Below, piece by piece: positions 26,903-37,273 of a stretch of DNA of 64,000 nucleotides; position 1 is the first letter of the stretch; each line of letters begins with the position of its first letter. Under the pieces are notes generated by a model that was given only the letters and a program-made list of their open reading frames with translations, was not told the origin of the DNA and did not search any database. The stretch is from Cyclobacteriaceae bacterium (GTDB lineage: Bacteria; Bacteroidota; Bacteroidia; Cytophagales; Cyclobacteriaceae), in the NCBI GenBank assembly GCA_016787565.1, contig JAEUUG010000012.1, positions 490,792 through 554,791 on the forward strand, given 5' to 3'. The position numbers were made by a program, and so were the translations under genes.

Positions 26903-29900
26903 AGCATACCGCACGGTCACCGAGATGCTTACTGGCATGGAAAAGGGATCACTTGCAACAGTCGATCAATTCGCATTCGCTGGCTTTGGCGCACTTAAAG
27001 AACTATTGCTTCCAATCGACAATCCTTCCGTATGGAGCAAAGATGATTTTAAATATGAAAAGGAGGTTCGCCTTATCCATGACTTACTGCAACGGCAACT
27101 CGGAAACCACTATAAGACGGCCATCAGTAGCCTGAAAAACAGTACACTTTCATCTTTCTTTACACCATCGTTCCTCATCGATGCAATGACTGAAACCATC
27201 AGCGCAGCTGGCGTTGATATAAAAAGCATTCTGGAACCGGCTGCCGGTACGGGAAATTTTATTCCTGCATTAAAGAAGGTATTTTCCGAAGCTACCATAA
27301 CAGCAATTGAGAAAGACGATACAACATTCCGGTTTCTTAAAGCATTTCACCCTGACATCGAAGCACTCCACACTGGATATGAGAACTTCAAGAACCGTCC
27401 GCATGATCTGGTCATATCAAACATACCCTTTGGCAACATTAATGTCTTTGATGACGCCATGTTTCGCGAAGCGATACCAGCTAAGATCAAAGCCTCAACC
27501 AGAATACACAACTATTATATCGTTAAGTCTCTCGATAATCTGAAAGAAGGAGGACTGCTCGCCATTGTCGCACCTTCCGGAGTGATGGATAGTCCCGGCA
27601 ACAAAGACATTCGTGAACATATAGTCAAACAATCAAACCTGCTGCAAGCAGCACGGCTTCCTAACACAACGTTTAGTCACGCAGATACTTTTCCTGTCAC
27701 TGATGTAATCATTTTGCAAAAGAATGCGCGAAAGAAAAATATCAACGCCATCGAACGATCTTTTGTTAACTCAGAAAAGGTCGCTGTACTTAACGACAGG
27801 GCAGAATCAATAACCGTTGATATCAATGGTTACTATCTGGAGAAACGGGAGAATATTCTCGGCAATCTCATGGCCGGTGGTCAGTATGATGGAAGGTCAT
27901 TGGACGTTACACCCAGCGAAGACAATACCGATGCTTCTGTCCTTAAAGACAAACTGCTTGACCGCCTACGTATCGCGCCAGAAGAACCTGCAAAGAAAGT
28001 TGACATCCATGACGATCAAATTCTTAAGCCGATCTCAACACAACTTATTCCACCTACCTATCCAGACTATGATTTGCTCAAGCACGGTAACCTGTTAATC
28101 GTCAAAGGCAAAGTTGCGGTAGTGGATTTCGAAGGCATGGAAAAAATCTTCAGACCACAACCGGAAATCCAGGACATTGATCGCGTACATCTGTTTTCTG
28201 GATTGAGAAATACACTCAATCGTCTGATAGACGCTGAGCTGGAAGGAAAAGAAAATGAGATGACAAAGCTCCGTGCCGACCTTAACGCACACTACGATCT
28301 CTTTGTCTTCCGATATGGCAACCTTAACCACCCTGCCAACAAGAAACTCGCACTCTTTGACGCAGAAGGATTCAAAATACTTTCACTCGAACGAAGAGAA
28401 GGTAATGCATACACGAAAGCTGACTTGTTTAGGATGCAGGTCAACAACGCACCCAAGCAAACAGAAAAACCTGCGACCCTGAAAGATGCCATGCTGCTCT
28501 CACTCAATGCGCACAACGGTATTAATCTTCCGTTCGTCAGTACGCTTTTAGATCGTGACACCACATCCATCATCCGTGAAGGAATGAATGATGAACTACT
28601 ATTCCGTGATGTGGAAGCAAAAACCGAAGAGCGTTATGTGACCAAGGATGAGTTCTTAAGCGGGAACATTGTCCGGAAGATTGCCCTGCTCGAAGAAATG
28701 AAGCAGCATTCCGATGGGGGACTCAGTCAACATGACATCGACAACCACCTTCAGAAACTGGAACACGTTCGGCCTGCCTTTCTCAAACGAGAGCTAATTG
28801 ACATTAACATTGGCGAGCGGTGGATTCCCATCGACATCTACGAATCGTTTGCCGAGCACATATTTAAAAAGCCAACGGAAATAAAATACATGGGCTCTTC
28901 GGACATGTACCTGGTCAATGTAAAAGGATACAGTAACGAAGAGTCGATCACCCATGCAGCTTCGATACACAATGGCAGCATTGGTGGTTCCCGTATCCTT
29001 GAGTATGCCATGGCTGATACACAACCCTACCTGCAGATTCGCATCGAAGGAACCGACCCACCACAGTACAAGCCTGACCTTGACGGCATGAAGAACGTGG
29101 AAATGAAAATTCGGGGTGTCAAGGATGCATTCGAAGAATTTCTTAATCAGCGTAAGGACATCTCAGAGCGAATTGAAGATCTCTATAATAGCAACATCAA
29201 CAACTCGGTGCGAAGAGAGTATGATGGATCACATCTTCAACTCAGAGCGCTAGAACATTTCACACCGCGCTCACATCAAAAGGATGCAATATGGATGTTA
29301 CTTCAGGCAGATGGTGGAATCGTTGATCACAAAGTCGGTGCCGGAAAGACACTCGTCATCATAGCCAGTGCCATGGAAATGCGAAGGCTCGGCATCGCAC
29401 GCAAGCCATTAATCCTTTGTATGAAAGCCAACGTAGCTGCCGTTGCCGATGATTTTCTAAAAGCATACCCCAATGCAAAAATCCTTGCACCGGATCCACA
29501 GAAGGATTTCTCTCCTCTGAAACGTCAGGGCATTTTTGCCAGCATTGCAGCCAACGACTGGGATGCAGTAATACTTACCCATGATATGTTCCTGGCCATC
29601 CCACAGTCAGCAAGAGTTCAACGGGACGTTCTGTCGAAGGAACTGTCCAATCTCGAAGATGATTTGGCAGTGCTTTCAGAAAACAAATCACTTTCCAAAC
29701 GGATACTCAAAGGACTTGAAGCAAGGAAACAAAACTTAAGTGCTCGACTCTCTGAAACCGAAGCGTCAATCAAACGCGATAGAAATATTCTAGACTTCGA
29801 TAAAATGGGATTCGATCACATCTTCGTGGATGAAAGTCAGGAATTTAAAAACCTTCACTTTACAACTCGTCATCAGCAGGTAGCGGGATTAGGAGATCCC

Positions 29901-31805
29901 TCTGGAAGTCAGCGTGCACTCAACCTGGAATTTGCCATCCGCACGGTACAGGAGAAGAAGGGTGGTGATAAAGGAGTGACATTTCTATCAGGCACCACCA
30001 TTAGCAATAGTCTCGTAGAACTGTACCTCTTATTCAAATACTTGAGACCAGAAAAACTTCAGGAGCAGCGCATCAACTCTTTTGATGCATGGGCTAAAAT
30101 GTATGCGCGTAAGACGGCTTCTTACGAGTTCACCGTTACCAACGAACTAAAGATGAAAGAGCGCTATCGTGAATTCATTAAAGTTCCTGAGCTCGCCCGT
30201 TTCTATGCAGAGATCAGTCACGTAGTGACGGACGCGAATCTTAAAGTTGACAAACCAACCGTTGAAAATGTTATCGTGAATACGGAGCCAACAGTGCAAC
30301 AAGAACGATACACACAACAACTAATTAAGTTTACGCGCACCAAAGACCCATCACATGTCGGCTTAACGTTCAATGACAACCAGAAGAACGCACTCATGCT
30401 CATTGCCACTAACCTCGCACGCAAGATGAGCATAGATATGCGCATGATTGACGAAGCGAGATATTCGTTTGAGGTGGATGGAAAGCTAAGCAAACTTTGC
30501 GACACAATCAGCAAGGCCCATCATGAAAGCACACCCTACAAGGGCACACAACTTGTATTCAGCGACTTGGGTACTCCAGGTGGAAGTGGTTTTAACCTCT
30601 ACCACGAGATCAAGAGAATACTGACTGAACGGCACCGTATTAATCCAGATGAAATTCAATTCATCCACGATCACGACACAAAAGTAAAACGAGACAAACT
30701 CTTTCGACAGGTCAACACCGGTCAGATCCGCGTACTCATTGGAAGCACTAAAAAGCTTGGAACAGGAGTCAACGTGCAGGAACGGGTCATTGCCATGCAT
30801 CACCTGGACATCCCTTGGAGACCCAGCGACCTCGAACAACGCACTGGTCGTGGTGGTCGGCAGGGAAACCAAATGGCTAAACTCTACACGGACAACAAAG
30901 TGGCAAACTATATCTATGCAGTGAACCGCACGCTGGACTCATACCAGTTCAACATACTGTCCAACAAGCAAAAGTTCATCAGTCAAATCAAAAACAATTC
31001 CATCGATCAACGGAGAATCGATGAAGGTGCTTTCGATCAGGAAGGCGGAATGAACTTCGGAGAGTATGTTGCCCTGCTCAGTGGCAATACCGACTTGCTG
31101 GAAAAAGTAAAGCTTGAAAAGAAACTCAGCGATTTGCAGCGCACATTTCAAGTCTTCATGAAACGTAAATCGGAAGCCGAGTTTCAGATTGGGCTAAGTG
31201 AGCGTGGGATTAAGTCGTGGCACACAAGCTTGCATAGAATTGAATCGGACTGGAAAGGTCTAGAGAACACCGATCTCGAAAAAACACCAATTACAATTTC
31301 TAATGAGAACATTCTTGACCGAAAGATTGCAGGAGAGAAATTGCTCATTGCCATTGATGAAGTAAAACGAAATGTTACCACACAACCTGTCATTCTAGGA
31401 TCAATGAATGGATTCGTGTTGATGTATGATGCACGCGCATTAAAGGCATTTGTGAAAGGGCCAAGTTCGCAGGTATATCAGTCGGCTGGCGGAGAAATCA
31501 ACTCAAATCCTGCACTCGCAGGACGCTACCTGCTCGACACCATTAAACGCATCCCGAAAGTTATTCAAAACACCAATGAACGAATTGCCGAAGAGAGGAA
31601 GAAAATTGCCATCTATCAGAAGGAGGTCAATGCGGAATTCAACGATATCAAAACGATCAAGTCCTTAAAAGACCAGATCGAACTACTCGATAAGAAGATT
31701 GAAATGGCAACAGCGATAACAGAGACGCAACAAGTCGTTGTACTTGATACGGAATCATCTTATAAACGAAATCCATCAACACGGCAGCGAAATCATAAGC
31801 TATAA
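26880..31805 (+). CDS. Giant N6-adenine methylase / SNF2-like helicase fusion of conjugative element
   Basis: 1641 residues. The front part is a methyltransferase: motif I LEPAAGTGNF (118-127) and a motif IV variant SNIPFGN (N181-I-P-F) in place of NPPF/Y. The middle is a helicase: Walker A-like HKVGAGKTLVII (K823), box II FVDESQEF (D984-E-S-Q in place of DEAH), and the arginine finger motif QRTGRGGRQG (about R1321-R1324). A coiled-coil tail follows. Related proteins are a hallmark of Bacteroidota conjugative elements; a role in modifying incoming element DNA or in transfer-linked DNA processing is likely but unproven. No nuclease domain was recognised, which separates it from type I/III restriction enzymes. 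Confidence 0.9.
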   Translation: MEKFSKREAYRTVTEMLTGMEKGSLATVDQFAFAGFGALKELLLPIDNPSVWSKDDFKYEKEVRLIHDLLQRQLGNHYKTAISSLKNSTLSSFFTPSFLIDAMTETISAAGVDIKSILEPAAGTGNFIPALKKVFSEATITAIEKDDTTFRFLKAFHPDIEALHTGYENFKNRPHDLVISNIPFGNINVFDDAMFREAIPAKIKASTRIHNYYIVKSLDNLKEGGLLAIVAPSGVMDSPGNKDIREHIVKQSNLLQAARLPNTTFSHADTFPVTDVIILQKNARKKNINAIERSFVNSEKVAVLNDRAESITVDINGYYLEKRENILGNLMAGGQYDGRSLDVTPSEDNTDASVLKDKLLDRLRIAPEEPAKKVDIHDDQILKPISTQLIPPTYPDYDLLKHGNLLIVKGKVAVVDFEGMEKIFRPQPEIQDIDRVHLFSGLRNTLNRLIDAELEGKENEMTKLRADLNAHYDLFVFRYGNLNHPANKKLALFDAEGFKILSLERREGNAYTKADLFRMQVNNAPKQTEKPATLKDAMLLSLNAHNGINLPFVSTLLDRDTTSIIREGMNDELLFRDVEAKTEERYVTKDEFLSGNIVRKIALLEEMKQHSDGGLSQHDIDNHLQKLEHVRPAFLKRELIDINIGERWIPIDIYESFAEHIFKKPTEIKYMGSSDMYLVNVKGYSNEESITHAASIHNGSIGGSRILEYAMADTQPYLQIRIEGTDPPQYKPDLDGMKNVEMKIRGVKDAFEEFLNQRKDISERIEDLYNSNINNSVRREYDGSHLQLRALEHFTPRSHQKDAIWMLLQADGGIVDHKVGAGKTLVIIASAMEMRRLGIARKPLILCMKANVAAVADDFLKAYPNAKILAPDPQKDFSPLKRQGIFASIAANDWDAVILTHDMFLAIPQSARVQRDVLSKELSNLEDDLAVLSENKSLSKRILKGLEARKQNLSARLSETEASIKRDRNILDFDKMGFDHIFVDESQEFKNLHFTTRHQQVAGLGDPSGSQRALNLEFAIRTVQEKKGGDKGVTFLSGTTISNSLVELYLLFKYLRPEKLQEQRINSFDAWAKMYARKTASYEFTVTNELKMKERYREFIKVPELARFYAEISHVVTDANLKVDKPTVENVIVNTEPTVQQERYTQQLIKFTRTKDPSHVGLTFNDNQKNALMLIATNLARKMSIDMRMIDEARYSFEVDGKLSKLCDTISKAHHESTPYKGTQLVFSDLGTPGGSGFNLYHEIKRILTERHRINPDEIQFIHDHDTKVKRDKLFRQVNTGQIRVLIGSTKKLGTGVNVQERVIAMHHLDIPWRPSDLEQRTGRGGRQGNQMAKLYTDNKVANYIYAVNRTLDSYQFNILSNKQKFISQIKNNSIDQRRIDEGAFDQEGGMNFGEYVALLSGNTDLLEKVKLEKKLSDLQRTFQVFMKRKSEAEFQIGLSERGIKSWHTSLHRIESDWKGLENTDLEKTPITISNENILDRKIAGEKLLIAIDEVKRNVTTQPVILGSMNGFVLMYDARALKAFVKGPSSQVYQSAGGEINSNPALAGRYLLDTIKRIPKVIQNTNERIAEERKKIAIYQKEVNAEFNDIKTIKSLKDQIELLDKKIEMATAITETQQVVVLDTESSYKRNPSTRQRNHKL

Positions 31806-31896
31806 TATCCCGGTTATTCCACATGGAACAAAATCAATTCGCACCAAAGCGACACAATCATTATGAAGTCAAAAAATAATTCAGAAATATCCATCC

Positions 31897-31928
31897 ACAT
31901 GTGTACAACATGTTGAACATGCTACATG
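31897..31928 (+). repeat. Four ACATG repeats upstream of the transfer operon
   Basis: ACATG occurs at 31897, 31908, 31917 and 31924 in the 160-base gap before the traE region. Such clustered short repeats could be binding sites for a regulator of the tra genes, such as the RteC-like protein. The spacing is irregular (11, 9 and 7 bases), so chance is possible. Confidence 0.3.
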
Positions 31929-31968
31929 CTGTCAAACCACATTCGTCCCGTAATCAAACACGAGGCGT

Positions 31969-32523
31969 ATGTTCAATTCTATTTCATGGCAAACCTACCT
32001 GACAATCCTGGTATGTTTTGGAGCCACCTATTATGCTATTAGTGCAATCATCCTTTATCATCGCGAGCTGCTCCACCTTGTCAAAGGCCGTTCAGCTCCA
32101 ACGTCTGAGATAAGGGACGACAAGAAATCAACAAGCACAGTATCAGTTATCGGTGCGTCCAAAGATTCTTTATCTTCTCAACCATCCAATACTCCAGTCG
32201 ACTCGGACGAATTCATACTGTCTTCGTCTGCCGATCAGTTTCCGGAAAGCATTCAAGGTACTCCATCTTCTGAACCTGCAAACCTGATTATCGGAAGTGT
32301 ATCCGATTTATTGAACGAGTTAAAGACGCTCATTCAACTGTGTGAAGAATATAAGTCTGCGAAAGAAGAATGTGCTTCTCTCATTGCAGCGTCATTCCTG
32401 AAATACCCTCATCTCAAGGAAACAACCTATCAGCATGCCATTTCTGCCTTCGTATGCGAGGAAAGTAAAGATCACCTGCCCTTCGCACTAACGCTGGCAG
32501 AAGTTCAAGAATGGTGGAGCTAA
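31969..32523 (+). CDS. Membrane-anchored protein of unknown function at the head of the tra genes
   Basis: 184 residues. One membrane helix near the N-terminus (YLTILVCFGATYYAISAIIL) is followed by a low-complexity Ser/Pro/Asp linker of about 60 residues and a helical C-terminal domain (SVSDLLNELKTLIQLCEEYK). It stands 39 bases before traE, and probably belongs to the transfer operon. No family was recognised. Confidence 0.65.
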   Translation: MFNSISWQTYLTILVCFGATYYAISAIILYHRELLHLVKGRSAPTSEIRDDKKSTSTVSVIGASKDSLSSQPSNTPVDSDEFILSSSADQFPESIQGTPSSEPANLIIGSVSDLLNELKTLIQLCEEYKSAKEECASLIAASFLKYPHLKETTYQHAISAFVCEESKDHLPFALTLAEVQEWWS

Positions 32524-32562
32524 TCAACTGAATTAAAACACAAACATCTAAATCCAAATTCC

Positions 32563-32892
32563 ATGAAAACAATTTTCAAACCTCAATTCCGAAAAGTGAA
32601 AGCACTGGCTGTTGCCGTAGCCGTCTACACCATGTCCTACATGTACAGCTATGCTCAGGACGGCAACGCGGGTATCAATGAAGCCAACATGCGCGTAAGA
32701 AGCTATTTCGATACGGGCACAAACCTGATGTATGCCATAGGTGCCGTACTCGGACTCATTGGTGCAGTTAAGGTTTATCAGAAGTGGAATGGTGGCGATC
32801 AGGACACAGGCCGCGTTGCTGCTGCGTGGTTTGGTAGCTGCATTTTTCTGGTTGTCGTGGCCACCGTCTTGAAAAGTTTCTTCGGTGTATAA
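32563..32892 (+). CDS. traE: Conjugative transposon protein TraE (DUF4134)
   Basis: 109 residues: a signal sequence, then a short region and two membrane helices (LMYAIGAVLGLIGAVKVYQK and AAAWFGSCIFLVVVATVLKS). The segment GGDQDTGRVAAAWFG is characteristic of TraE/DUF4134. By analogy with VirB2 it may be the pilin-like subunit of the mating apparatus. Confidence 0.9.
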   Translation: MKTIFKPQFRKVKALAVAVAVYTMSYMYSYAQDGNAGINEANMRVRSYFDTGTNLMYAIGAVLGLIGAVKVYQKWNGGDQDTGRVAAAWFGSCIFLVVVATVLKSFFGV

Positions 32893-32903
32893 TCCGCTCC
32901 GTC

Positions 32904-33332
32904 ATGCAAAGCTTAGTAGATAACCTGATGAAGCGTGAGAAGTACGACAAGCTTCTCATTGCAAACACCATGTTCCTGATTGACTACGATGCCCGCGAAC
33001 TTCGTGAACAACGAAATCCTGCAAACAAAATTTCATTTAGCACGCTAGAGGCTGACGAGTCAGGCAATGTTCCCTTCGTGTTTGACAAGCTAACAAGGAA
33101 TATCTATAAAGGGTATATGCCGGGTGGTGGCTTGCCCCCGATGACTGAACACGTGATGCTTCCTGCTCACGCATTCATCCCACCCCAGGATCGGCACCTG
33201 CTCAAAAATGAATCCATCAAACCATTCACCACAAGGCAAGAGTCTACGAATCGGAAACTTCGATCACTTGATGAGAAACTGGAACAACCAAGGAGAAACA
33301 TGAAAAAGAATCAAAAGAGGATCTCACGCTAA
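32904..33332 (+). CDS. Unknown protein between traE and traF
   Basis: 142 soluble, basic residues with no signal or membrane segment, ending in a strongly basic tail (QPRRNMKKNQKRISR). A Pro/Gly-rich stretch (GYMPGGGLPPMTEHVMLPAH) is central. It is tightly packed (11 bases on each side), so it is surely part of the tra operon, but the usual CTnDOT order has traE directly followed by traF. Confidence 0.7.
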   Translation: MQSLVDNLMKREKYDKLLIANTMFLIDYDARELREQRNPANKISFSTLEADESGNVPFVFDKLTRNIYKGYMPGGGLPPMTEHVMLPAHAFIPPQDRHLLKNESIKPFTTRQESTNRKLRSLDEKLEQPRRNMKKNQKRISR

Positions 33333-33343
33333 CAGCATTTACA

Positions 33344-33670
33344 ATGAACAGCATTTACAAAATAAACAAGGGCATCAATAAGCCAATAGAATTTAAGGGA
33401 TTGAAGGCTCAATACATTGGCTATCTCGGGGCCGGAGCAATCATTCTGCTGATCCTCTTTGCAGTACTCTACATCAGCGGTGTGAACATGTTCGTTTGCC
33501 TCGGCCTGATCGTGATACTCGGTATACTACTCTTCATGGGGGTCTACCATCTCAGTGACACTTATGGTCAACACGGGCTGGTAAAGAAACTCGCACGCAG
33601 GAACATTCCTGTTTTCCTGAAAGCTAAGTCCAGAAAAATATTCTACCAACTTCAATCACTACGCAAATGA
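33344..33670 (+). CDS. traF: Conjugative transposon protein TraF (DUF4133)
   Basis: 108 residues beginning with the family motif INKGINKPIEFKGLKAQYIG, then two membrane helices. It is a VirB3-like inner-membrane component. It overlaps traG by four bases (ATGA), as in other Bacteroidota elements. Confidence 0.92.
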   Translation: MNSIYKINKGINKPIEFKGLKAQYIGYLGAGAIILLILFAVLYISGVNMFVCLGLIVILGILLFMGVYHLSDTYGQHGLVKKLARRNIPVFLKAKSRKIFYQLQSLRK

Positions 33671-36147
33671 CATCTGAAATATCATTTGACCAGGCATTCC
33701 CAATTTATAAGGTCGAGCACGACTCCATCCTCTCTAAACAAGGCGATGTGACGCTCGCTTTCCAGGCAGAGCTTCCTGAGATCTTCACACTCTCTGATCA
33801 GGACTACGAGGCATTTCACCAAATTCTGATCAAGGCGATAAAGGTACTCCCCAAGAACTCTGTCTTCCATAAGCAAGACTGGTTCTTCGCTCGAAAAGTA
33901 AAGGCCGATTTTGAACAGGAAGAGATGTCGTTCTTATCTCGCAAAAGCGAACAGTTCTTCAATGAAAGACCTTACCTCGATCATCAGTGTTTCATTATGC
34001 TGTCGCAGAAACCATTGAATCGCAAGGCATCGAGTTCCATGTTCTCCAATCTCATTCGAAGAACAATAGTCCCCGAAGAAACCATTAACCCTATGCGACT
34101 TCAGGAATTCCTCGACAGTGTAGCACAATTTGAACGAATACTAAGTGATAGTGGCTTTGTCAAATTGAAGCGACTAAACATGGATAGTCTTGCTGGATCA
34201 CCAAACCATACAGGACTAATTGAACGCTACTGTTTTTTACACTCCGGTGGTGAGCCTCCCGTAGTAAGAGACATTCACTTCAGGGATGGAATCAAGATCG
34301 GTAATCAGTATTGCCAGCTCTTTGCATTGGCCGATGTGGAAGACCTCCCGGCACTTACAGGGTCCAGGATTAACTATGACAAGTATAGTACGGACAAAAC
34401 CAAATTCAGTGTCGGCTTTGGGTCTTCCCTCGGCCAATTGCTTTCCTGCAATCACATCTACAATCAATTCATCTTCATCGAAGATGCAGCCAAGACCATA
34501 AAACAACTGGAGAGCAAACGTCTTCGGCTTCAGTCGCTATCAACGTATTCGCGTGAGAACGCCATCAGTCGCGATGCAACAAACGACTTTCTCAATGAAG
34601 CGATTGCAGACCAAAGGCAACCAGTCAAAGCGCACTTCAACGTCATGGTGTGGACAGACGAACGCTTCGAACTAAAAGAAATAAAGACACAAGTATCTTC
34701 TGCGCTCGCTCAAATGGATGCCGTAGCCAAAGAAGAAACAGACGGAGCTCCACAAATATTCTGGGCTGGGATGCCAGGGAACGAAGCAGACTTCCCCATG
34801 AACGACACCTTTGATACGTTCGCTGAGCAGGCATCGTGCTTCCTTAACCTCGAAACTTCTTATCGCTCTTCACTAAGTCCAGTCGGTATTCGAATGGGAG
34901 ATCGCCTGACTGGCAAACCAGTGCATGTGGATATTTCAGATGAACCCGTAAAGCGCGGCATCTGCACCAATCGAAATAAATTCATACTGGGGCCCAGTGG
35001 ATCTGGAAAAAGTTTCTTCACCAATCACATGGTTCGATCCTACTATGAGCAAGGTACCCACGTAGTCATTGTTGATGTTGGTCATTCGTACAAGGGACTT
35101 TGTGATCTGGTCAATGGATATTATTTCACGTATGACGAATCCAATCCCATTCGGTTCAATCCATTTTATATCAGCGCGGGCGACATGCTGGATACAGAAA
35201 AGAAGGAAAGCATAAAAACAATGCTACTTGCGCTCTGGAAAAAGGATGATGAAACATTCAACCGATCCGAATATGTGGCCTTGTCAATTTCGCTGCAGAT
35301 GTACTATGAGAAGCTCGCCAAGGACAAATCTATTTTTCCTGGCTTCAATTCATACTATGAATTCCTGAAGGATGATTTCGTAGGTATACTGAAAGCGGAC
35401 AAAGTCAAAGAGAAAGATTTCGATGTTGAGAATTTTCTCTATGTCCTGAGACCCTATTACAAAGGAGGTGAGTTTGATTATCTACTTAACGCCACTGAAA
35501 ATCTGGAACTACTCCGCGAACGCTTCATCGTCTTTGAGCTCGACAATATTAAGGACCATCCTATTCTTTTTCCTGTGGTCACCATCATCATCATGGAGGT
35601 GTTCATTTCCAAAATGCGCAAGCTTAAAGGCATTCGCAAGATGATTCTGATTGAAGAAGCCTGGAAGGCAATAGCGAAAGAAGGAATGGCAGAATATATC
35701 AAGTACTTATTCAAGACGGTACGAAAGTTCTACGGGGAAGCGATTGTTGTGACGCAGGAAGTGGAAGATATCATCAGTTCTCCGGTAGTGAAGCAAGCAA
35801 TCATTAACAACTCTGATTGCAAGATACTCCTCGATCAAAGCAAGTATCAAAACAAGTTCGATCAGATCCAGCAACTCCTCGGACTCACAGAAAAGGAAAA
35901 AGCACTCGTACTCTCGATCAACAAGAGCAACGATCCGGCACGCAAGTACAAGGAAGTATTCATTTCACTGGGTGGCGTCCTTTCAAAGGTTTACGCTACA
36001 GAAGTAAGCCTTGAAGAATACCTAGCCTACACCACGGAAGAATCGGAAAAAGTAAAAGTACAAGCGTACACTAAAAAATGGGGCGGTGACATAAGAAAGG
36101 GCATCGCTGCATTGGCACAAGACATCAGGCTGGGAACAGCCGCCTAA
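33667..36147 (+). CDS. traG: VirB4-like conjugation ATPase TraG
   Basis: 826 residues. The C-terminal half contains Walker A LGPSGSGKSFF (K448) and Walker B RKMILIEEAWKAIAKEGMAE (E663/E664). This is the type IV secretion ATPase that energises assembly of the transfer channel. Length is normal for TraG. Not to be confused with the VirD4 coupling protein at 23832. Confidence 0.95.
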   Translation: MTSEISFDQAFPIYKVEHDSILSKQGDVTLAFQAELPEIFTLSDQDYEAFHQILIKAIKVLPKNSVFHKQDWFFARKVKADFEQEEMSFLSRKSEQFFNERPYLDHQCFIMLSQKPLNRKASSSMFSNLIRRTIVPEETINPMRLQEFLDSVAQFERILSDSGFVKLKRLNMDSLAGSPNHTGLIERYCFLHSGGEPPVVRDIHFRDGIKIGNQYCQLFALADVEDLPALTGSRINYDKYSTDKTKFSVGFGSSLGQLLSCNHIYNQFIFIEDAAKTIKQLESKRLRLQSLSTYSRENAISRDATNDFLNEAIADQRQPVKAHFNVMVWTDERFELKEIKTQVSSALAQMDAVAKEETDGAPQIFWAGMPGNEADFPMNDTFDTFAEQASCFLNLETSYRSSLSPVGIRMGDRLTGKPVHVDISDEPVKRGICTNRNKFILGPSGSGKSFFTNHMVRSYYEQGTHVVIVDVGHSYKGLCDLVNGYYFTYDESNPIRFNPFYISAGDMLDTEKKESIKTMLLALWKKDDETFNRSEYVALSISLQMYYEKLAKDKSIFPGFNSYYEFLKDDFVGILKADKVKEKDFDVENFLYVLRPYYKGGEFDYLLNATENLELLRERFIVFELDNIKDHPILFPVVTIIIMEVFISKMRKLKGIRKMILIEEAWKAIAKEGMAEYIKYLFKTVRKFYGEAIVVTQEVEDIISSPVVKQAIINNSDCKILLDQSKYQNKFDQIQQLLGLTEKEKALVLSINKSNDPARKYKEVFISLGGVLSKVYATEVSLEEYLAYTTEESEKVKVQAYTKKWGGDIRKGIAALAQDIRLGTAA

Positions 36148-36170
36148 ATAGATTCCTAAATCATTTCACT

Positions 36171-36860
36171 ATGAATTGGATGAAAAGAATAATGCTCGTT
36201 TTGCTATTAACTACCTTCTGGCTGACAGCAACAGCACCAACCCAGGAGGCAAAGGCAGCTATACCGATAGCAAAGATCATCAAAGAGGCCGTGAAGAAAG
36301 TTATCAAGGCTGTGGACTTGATGATACAACGCCTGCAAAACAAAACAATCTGGCTACAGAATGCGCAGAAGGTACTGGAGAATAAACTTTCCGAACTCAA
36401 GCTTACTGAAATAGCGCAGTGGACTGAAAAACACCGTCAGCTATATAAACAATACTACGATGAACTCTGGCGTGTAAAGACAGTACTATCAGCTTATCAG
36501 AGAATAAGACAGATCATGGATAAACAGGTCCGGATTGTCAACGAATACAAACGTGCCTGGAGCATTGTCAGCCGCGATGATCATTTTACCGAGTCTGAAA
36601 TCGACTACATGTATCGCGTGTACAGCGGCATCCTCCGCGAGAGTGTGCGTAATCTGGATCAACTGGTTTTAGTAGTCAACTCCTTCAATACCCAAATGAC
36701 GGATGCACAACGCCTGGCTATCATCACGCAGGCTGGTGAACGCATTGAACAGAACTTCATCGACCTGCTCGAATTCAACGTGCAGACAGGACAGTTGAGT
36801 CTCAACCGTTCAAGGTCACAATATGAGATTGATAAGATCAAAAAACTGTATGGACTATGA
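36171..36860 (+). CDS. traI: Conjugal transfer protein TraI-like (signal peptide plus coiled coil)
   Basis: 229 residues. A signal peptide (MKRIMLVLLLTTFWLTA; ATG at 36171 or 36180) is followed by a long helical region. The segment KAVDLMIQRLQNKTIWLQNA is conserved in the proteins annotated TraI in Cytophagales and Sphingobacteriales elements. It should be a periplasmic component, comparable in position to VirB5. The end overlaps the next gene by four bases. Confidence 0.82.
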   Translation: MNWMKRIMLVLLLTTFWLTATAPTQEAKAAIPIAKIIKEAVKKVIKAVDLMIQRLQNKTIWLQNAQKVLENKLSELKLTEIAQWTEKHRQLYKQYYDELWRVKTVLSAYQRIRQIMDKQVRIVNEYKRAWSIVSRDDHFTESEIDYMYRVYSGILRESVRNLDQLVLVVNSFNTQMTDAQRLAIITQAGERIEQNFIDLLEFNVQTGQLSLNRSRSQYEIDKIKKLYGL

Positions 36861-37273
36861 CCTTGCAACAGCTCGAACATCACGTCACCAGTTTTCTACA
36901 CCGCATGAACGAACGTGGGTACAATGGACACTTCTTGTGTAATGCGTCCTATCCAGGAAAACTGAAAGAATCACTCACACGGCATCTTTTGGACATACTG
37001 AAAGATGAGCCTTCCATACCTCCATTTGGACTTACGACCTATTCTCATTGGCGTGACGAACAGAGCCCGCGCGTGGTATGTGACCTCAAAGTGAAGTATT
37101 CGAACAATGAGGGCTTTCAGGTAGACACAATGGACATCACCAGCAGTACTGGCACCGGAAAACTAAAAAGTGTCACACTACCAATTAAGTCGAACATCGA
37201 CATGCCTTATTGTGAGCAAGCAAACAGAATGGTACTAGACCGAGACAAGACACCCAAACTCAAGAGACCATGA
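36857..37273 (+). CDS. Unknown protein inside the tra operon
   Basis: 138 residues, cytoplasmic by appearance. The start overlaps traI by ATGA and the end overlaps the next gene in the same way, so the three are translationally coupled. A central mixed alpha/beta region (RVVCDLKVKYSNNEGFQVDT) was not recognised. Confidence 0.65.
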   Translation: MTLQQLEHHVTSFLHRMNERGYNGHFLCNASYPGKLKESLTRHLLDILKDEPSIPPFGLTTYSHWRDEQSPRVVCDLKVKYSNNEGFQVDTMDITSSTGTGKLKSVTLPIKSNIDMPYCEQANRMVLDRDKTPKLKRP

